Notes under the pieces: generated by a model
What the model saw: the letters and a program-made list of their open reading frames with translations, nothing else
The model's database searches: none
Told to the model about the DNA's origin: nothing
In this document: one piece after another, positions 61,501-64,000 of the stretch
How positions within the stretch are numbered: the first letter of the stretch is position 1
How the letters are laid out: the number at the start of each line of letters is the position of its first letter
From: Flavobacterium sp. Root186
GTDB taxonomy: Bacteria > Bacteroidota > Bacteroidia > Flavobacteriales > Flavobacteriaceae
Length of the DNA: 64,000 nt
Assembly (NCBI RefSeq): GCF_001428525.1
Contig: NZ_LMHW01000014.1
Location: 369,001-433,000 of the forward strand
Reading direction: 5' to 3'
Program-made: the position numbers and the translations under genes

Positions 61501-64000
61501 CCGGATTAGCAGCGGGAACTTATAACTTTAAAGTTACTGATGCTAACGGATGTTATTATGAAGAGCCATATATTATCAATGCTGTAAGTCCAATTTCAGT
61601 TGCTGGTAACAAAACAAATGATGCTCTTTGTAAAGGTGGAGCAACAGGTGCGGGAACGTTTACAGTTTCTGGTAATGCAACAGTGGGTGCTTATACTTAT
61701 ACAGTAACACCTGCAGCTGCAGCAGGCTCTATAACAAAATCAGGAAATACATTAACATTATCAAACGTTGCTGCAGGAACATATTCTGTACAGGTTAGAG
61801 ATAACGCAACAGGTTGTACAAATACAGCAAGTATTATTATTGCTGAACCTGCAAATGCATTAACATTTACAGCAACATCTACTAATGTAAATTGTAACAA
61901 TGATAATTCACAAATTACGGTTACTGCTGCAGGCGGTACACCAAATTATACTTACGCTTTCGCGAAAAGCCCGTCAACAGTACCATCATCGACTTACGGG
62001 AATAGTGCTGTTTTAACAGTAGATACTAATTCTGGAGCTGATTTAGTTTGGGATGTTTACGTGAAAGATGCAAATGGCTGTACAACAAAAAATACAGTTA
62101 CTATTGCTACAGATAATTTACCAAGCGTAACTGCAGCAATCAACAACCAATGTACAGGTTCAGGTAATTCGTTTACTATTACTGCAACAGGAACAGGTTT
62201 AGCTCCGTTGACATATAGTATAGATGGAACTTCTTACCAAACTTCAAATATTTTTAACGTAGCTGCAGGAACTTATACTGTAAGTGTAAAAGATAAAAAC
62301 GGCTGTATTGCTTCAGCTCCTGCTGCCACAGTAGTTTATCCACAGTTAACAGCTGTAGGTTCTGTTACAAAAGAATTAGATTGTACAGTTACTCCAAACG
62401 CAACAATTACAGTTACAATTGGCGGTGGAAGATCTCCATTTACATATACATCTAGAAAAGGTTCAGGTACTCCAAGTGCACCAAGTGCTTCTATTGCCGG
62501 AACAACATTTACTTTCTCAGTTACTCCTGGAAATGCAGACACTTATACATTTGTAATTACAGATGCTAATGGATGTCAGGCTACGGCAGTAACTACAGTA
62601 GACCCAATTTCAAACCCAACAGTTACAGCTGCTCAGACAAATTCAAGCTGTAATGGAGCTGCAGATGGTTCAGTTACTTTAACAGGTGCCGGAGGATCAG
62701 GTAGTTTCACATACAGTAATAATGCAACAACAGGATTTACAACTAATCCAGTTTTTAATGGATTAGCTGCAGGTTCTTATACTTTCTATGTAAAAGACAG
62801 TAAAGGATGTACAGGATCAGTAGCAGTTACAATTACACAGCCAAGTACTTTAGCAGTAACAGTTGCCGTAGTTCCCTTTACATGTAACACTTCAAATGCT
62901 AAAGTAGCAGGAACAGTTACTATCAATGTTACTGCAGGAACAGGAACTGCTCCTTATGAATATAGTTTCAACGGAAGCGGATACAGCTCAAATAATGTAT
63001 TAACATTAAATGATAATGGAGCTAATCAAGCTTATACTTACTCAGTAAGAGATGCAAAAGGCTGTCCGGTAACAGGTAATGGAACTTTATTAAGACTAAA
63101 CCCTCCAACAGATTTAACTTTTGCTTCGCCAGCGGTTACTTGTACAGCTACAAGTACGACTGTTACTTTAACAGCAGTAAATGGAGTAGGAACTTTACAA
63201 TACGAAACAATTGCTCCATCGACAGTAATTAGAGCAAAACAAACATCAAATGCATTCACAAACCTTGCACCTGGATCTTATACTTTCAGAGTTACAGATG
63301 CAAACGGATGTTATTATACAGAACCTTACATTGTAAATCCGGTTACTCCAATTGCAATCACTGGAAATAAAACAAGTGATGTTTTATGTAGAGGAGGAAG
63401 CACAGGATCTGGTACTTATACCGTTTCTGGTAATGCTGTAGTAGGTGCATATACATTTACTTTAACAGCAGGAACTTTAGGATCAGGAACATTAACACAA
63501 TCAGGAAATACATTAACATTATCAAATGTTGCAGCAGGTACTTATACAGTTCAGGTAACAGATACTGCAACAGGATGTACTAATTCTGCAAGTATTGTTA
63601 TTGGCCAGCCAGCGGCTGCTTTAGTAATTACTACAGCAGTAGGAACTAATGTTAATTGTAATAACGATAATTCACAAATTACGGTTACTGCTGCAGGCGG
63701 TACACCAAATTATACTTACGCTTTCGCGAAAAGCCCGTCAACAGTACCATCATCTACTTATGGCGCTAGTAATGTTTTAACAGTAGATACTAATTCTGGA
63801 GCTGATTTAGTTTGGGATGTTTACGTGAAAGATGCAAATGGCTGTATTGCTAAATCAACAGCTACAGTTATTTTGGATGGAATGCCAGCCATCACTAACG
63901 TAACGGTTAACAATCAATGTACAGCTTCTGGAAGCGGATTTACAATTACAGCGACTGCTACAGGTTTAGCACCATTAACTTATGGAATTAATGGTCCAAC
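55548..64000 (+). CDS. sprB: SprB-like giant gliding adhesin, N-terminal 2817 residues, runs off the window
   Basis: The frame is open from the ATG at 55548 to the window end. The start MKKPTTLKLVLTVLFFIQSF is a signal peptide. An N-terminal domain of about 350 residues (CYKIVYAGLYWAGIYSKGTV, GINGGFSAGWNLFVVYEDP) is followed by a DUF11-like domain (LGQQLNYEIGFKNTGNDNATS), an adhesin stalk rich in Thr/Asn/Val/Gly with a repeating pattern of about 85-100 residues ending in GTYTVSVKDKNGC-like turns. Longer blocks repeat at a period of about 588 codons. Expected features are those of the mobile SprB adhesin, exported by T9SS and moved along the cell by the gliding machinery. The type B end lies outside the window. 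Its place after sprC and sprD supports the name. Confidence 0.85.
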   Translation, partial: MKKPTTLKLVLTVLFFIQSFIMFSQKDFTPRFDQSLKGDMLLIGNNILNRDNNKNGERPNNAFNSTSQNNNDLTMQYIDIDSDNTTFSSSSANLTVPQSSRECYKIVYAGLYWAGIYSKGTVDNGTVTRANLGSIKIKLPNQTAYTNISGSLIYDYYPTTSNGDQMPYAYYYDLTTMVQGLANPEGTYTVANIISGRGGINGGFSAGWNLFVVYEDPKSSAKYITSFDGLRWIQASSGPVTYDLTGFKTIPTGVVKAKLAFAALEGDVNLTGDKYSINNTDIFTTERNVNNFFNSTFNDVNGPYTDRTPSSGNTLGFEAGIINLNNAANAIIKNNDTSAQLKLSTGGDGYGLFFNAFNVEIIEPKIVLTKIVKNNAGANIGGQNVTLGQQLNYEIGFKNTGNDNATSFTIRDQLPINIIFNYPADIVSLPTGVTIQSYNAATRNIVFAINSNIVKVDDPEKIISFKVRVVPDCQSLSEACSNSIDNSAYATYKGQQNTSFTISDDPSVNTNTGCILVPKATNFLVGVDGCKYTTNVTLCGANINLTAANGYTDYTWYSDEARTIEIGKGQVFNVKDPGTYYVYNLAAAPCRSIYQSFVVTRFGTTVENPVIPFADQVVTCANDGKKLPNIFLCGSNAVRQITTSISDATSIVWEKLDTASCPAVTNQNCANQNEACAWTSVGSGPNYTANQAGQFRVTLNYAGGCFNRFYFNVYTNLLTPTETHKDIICGVPGSITIGGVPAGYEYAIRTDPSGAVGAYQTSNTFNITTPNSYTVYIRQIGVATNPCIFTVPGILIRSRDLQITTAVTQPTCYGDKGSIKVGALNIDPQYYYYLYNNATNALVNSVGPIAASDYTFANLNPGTTYRVRVTNAPIGGTPAPTCNVSSVIAINNIAAPLVATAALTTPLTACSDGKITLSGSGGTAPYFFFVNGSTTFLTSNEITFTTAGTYNIRLVDSNNCEATTSITVTGNPKPVYNITNTEINCNGGTAQININVTNANGYTLQYSIDNGATFSSTPVFSNLTGGTYNVVVRYTLSGTTCTDPASTITITAPANALSASAGVSELAGCDPSGNGFGKVRITNPQGGTPPYTYSFNGGTTYGTSNEAYVAPGTYTLYVRDSKGCTYAMPGVILDPKPADPTISVGAPVFNCNGTATSTVTVTNGGGANYSYEYYLDNVLNTNTPSNVFVNVPSGSHTVSVKYNLVSVPTYSNLLQEDFGSGGTTTTPGIASAYCFNDQRVNPPYTCSLNGTPTRSVEDNQYSVTSFFWRGDTAWYHFTDHTTNGSDANGRYLLVNIGGAAGPYGVLYSKPIIDVIPNQPVMVSLYVGNLLNTGVTGAAPIVRFELVDGSGNVVATEDTGKIAEAANDANRTKWVPINISLNPGNNTNLTFRIRSGSTEYGGNDLVIDDIWVRQIPKSCITQKDFPIVIDSNKAFTASITGVKNVTCNGGNNGEITLAAENFNLPYGFDYSMNNGTTWVNSKVSPVTVTGLTSQTYSIRVRFNNSASTCTFPFSQPITAPAALAVTAQVTAQPTCTTGASITATVTGGTPAYQYELRQSNGTTVVVPFQTSNIFTNVASGTYRIVVRDANSCTSPASATVNINNPTAPTASLAASSDLCYDSTNQATLVVTATGTGTLTYSLDGGAAQTSNTFTNVGPGTHNVVVTDSNNCIATVSNIVIAPELEGTATISKTLDCTTSPNATITVSINGGTSAFTYRVRIGSGTLSGSNNVTGNSFVYTATTANTYTFQITDSKGCVTTTSAVVNPISNPTVTATKVNATCNGASTGSIQLVGAGGSGGYTYSFNGSATFIAQSDYTGLAAGTYTFQVMDSKGCKSAVGNITITQPTTLTATASATAFSCDASNVKQAAIVTIAVPTTGTAPYQYSFDGGTTFTSTRTLSVTDNGTNQTISYVVSDAQGCKTPVQTVTINRLNPPTDLAFSNAAVTCTATTTTVTATATNGVGTLTYAITSPAASVATNTTGVFAGLAAGTYNFKVTDANGCYYEEPYIINAVSPISVAGNKTNDALCKGGATGAGTFTVSGNATVGAYTYTVTPAAAAGSITKSGNTLTLSNVAAGTYSVQVRDNATGCTNTASIIIAEPANALTFTATSTNVNCNNDNSQITVTAAGGTPNYTYAFAKSPSTVPSSTYGNSAVLTVDTNSGADLVWDVYVKDANGCTTKNTVTIATDNLPSVTAAINNQCTGSGNSFTITATGTGLAPLTYSIDGTSYQTSNIFNVAAGTYTVSVKDKNGCIASAPAATVVYPQLTAVGSVTKELDCTVTPNATITVTIGGGRSPFTYTSRKGSGTPSAPSASIAGTTFTFSVTPGNADTYTFVITDANGCQATAVTTVDPISNPTVTAAQTNSSCNGAADGSVTLTGAGGSGSFTYSNNATTGFTTNPVFNGLAAGSYTFYVKDSKGCTGSVAVTITQPSTLAVTVAVVPFTCNTSNAKVAGTVTINVTAGTGTAPYEYSFNGSGYSSNNVLTLNDNGANQAYTYSVRDAKGCPVTGNGTLLRLNPPTDLTFASPAVTCTATSTTVTLTAVNGVGTLQYETIAPSTVIRAKQTSNAFTNLAPGSYTFRVTDANGCYYTEPYIVNPVTPIAITGNKTSDVLCRGGSTGSGTYTVSGNAVVGAYTFTLTAGTLGSGTLTQSGNTLTLSNVAAGTYTVQVTDTATGCTNSASIVIGQPAAALVITTAVGTNVNCNNDNSQITVTAAGGTPNYTYAFAKSPSTVPSSTYGASNVLTVDTNSGADLVWDVYVKDANGCIAKSTATVILDGMPAITNVTVNNQCTASGSGFTITATATGLAPLTYGINGP
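60843..64000 (+). repeat. Super-repeat of about 588 codons in sprB
   Basis: The segment starting about 60843 is repeated from about 62604 on (offset 1761-1764 bases, in frame). Bases about 61908-62085 and 63672-63849 are almost identical, with only scattered changes, while the flanking parts are clearly diverged. Confidence 0.85.

Noticed and set aside
58139..63259. Several short open frames antisense to sprB
   Set aside because: They are Val/Ala/Pro-rich shadows of the Thr/Asn/Gly-rich repeats and have no start context or neighbours.

Overview
The window is a 64 kb stretch of AT-rich chromosome from a gliding member of the Flavobacteriaceae, most likely a Flavobacterium close to F. johnsoniae. 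The reasons are: Bacteroidetes-type promoters (-7 box TAnnTTTG) in front of many genes, type IX secretion (T9SS) sorting domains, PorP/SprF-like proteins, many lineage-specific families (DUF4175, DUF2807, a HU-CCDC81/SPOR protein, GH3-fold enzyme, YtxH/holin-like pair), and at the right end what looks like the spr gliding-adhesin operon (sprC, sprD and the start of the giant sprB). No rRNA, CRISPR array, transposase or prophage was seen. One tRNA gene (tRNA-Cys, GCA) is present.

Layout. 1-8.7 kb: the start of a polysaccharide flippase, a Wzz-like protein, a large conserved protein with a nucleoside-phosphorylase-like C-terminus, a GH3-fold enzyme, a shortened M23-associated membrane protein, tatA, tex, a DUF1294 protein and rpiB. 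8.7-9.65 kb: a long AT-rich non-coding gap with clustered DnaA-box-like 9-mers, a candidate replication origin; genes to its left run mostly leftward and those just to its right mostly rightward. 9.65-20.9 kb: a T9SS-exported protein bounded by a 65-bp direct repeat, DUF2007, rnr, DUF2807, LysE-type exporter, tRNA-Cys, folB with a broken toxin-antitoxin pair, glnS, and a small envelope-stress-like cluster (ytxH, holin-like, small protein). 20.9-32.3 kb: SPFH protein, gltX, DUF4175 protein, ybeY, then mnmG enclosed by eight parS-like palindromes and a tandem 13/14-bp array, then an acetyltransferase and a methyltransferase. 32.3-46.5 kb: OmpH/Skp-like lipoprotein, PIF1-like helicase, SPOR/HU protein, dprA, trpS, plsC, recA, thioesterase, DoxX, holB. 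46.5-64 kb: the secreted-protein and gliding-adhesin operon.

How it fits together. The parS-like cluster around mnmG and the DnaA-box-like cluster about 19 kb away suggest that the window lies in the origin/centromere domain. The spr cluster encodes surface proteins exported by T9SS: a small secreted protein, a beta-helix protein, SprC with a type B sorting domain, SprD (a PorP/SprF-like barrel domain joined to a very long 17-residue-repeat helix and a SPOR-like end) and the repetitive adhesin SprB, which runs off the end of the window. Housekeeping functions (translation, recombination, RNA decay) fill the middle. Gene symbols rest on motif recognition by eye; no database search was possible.
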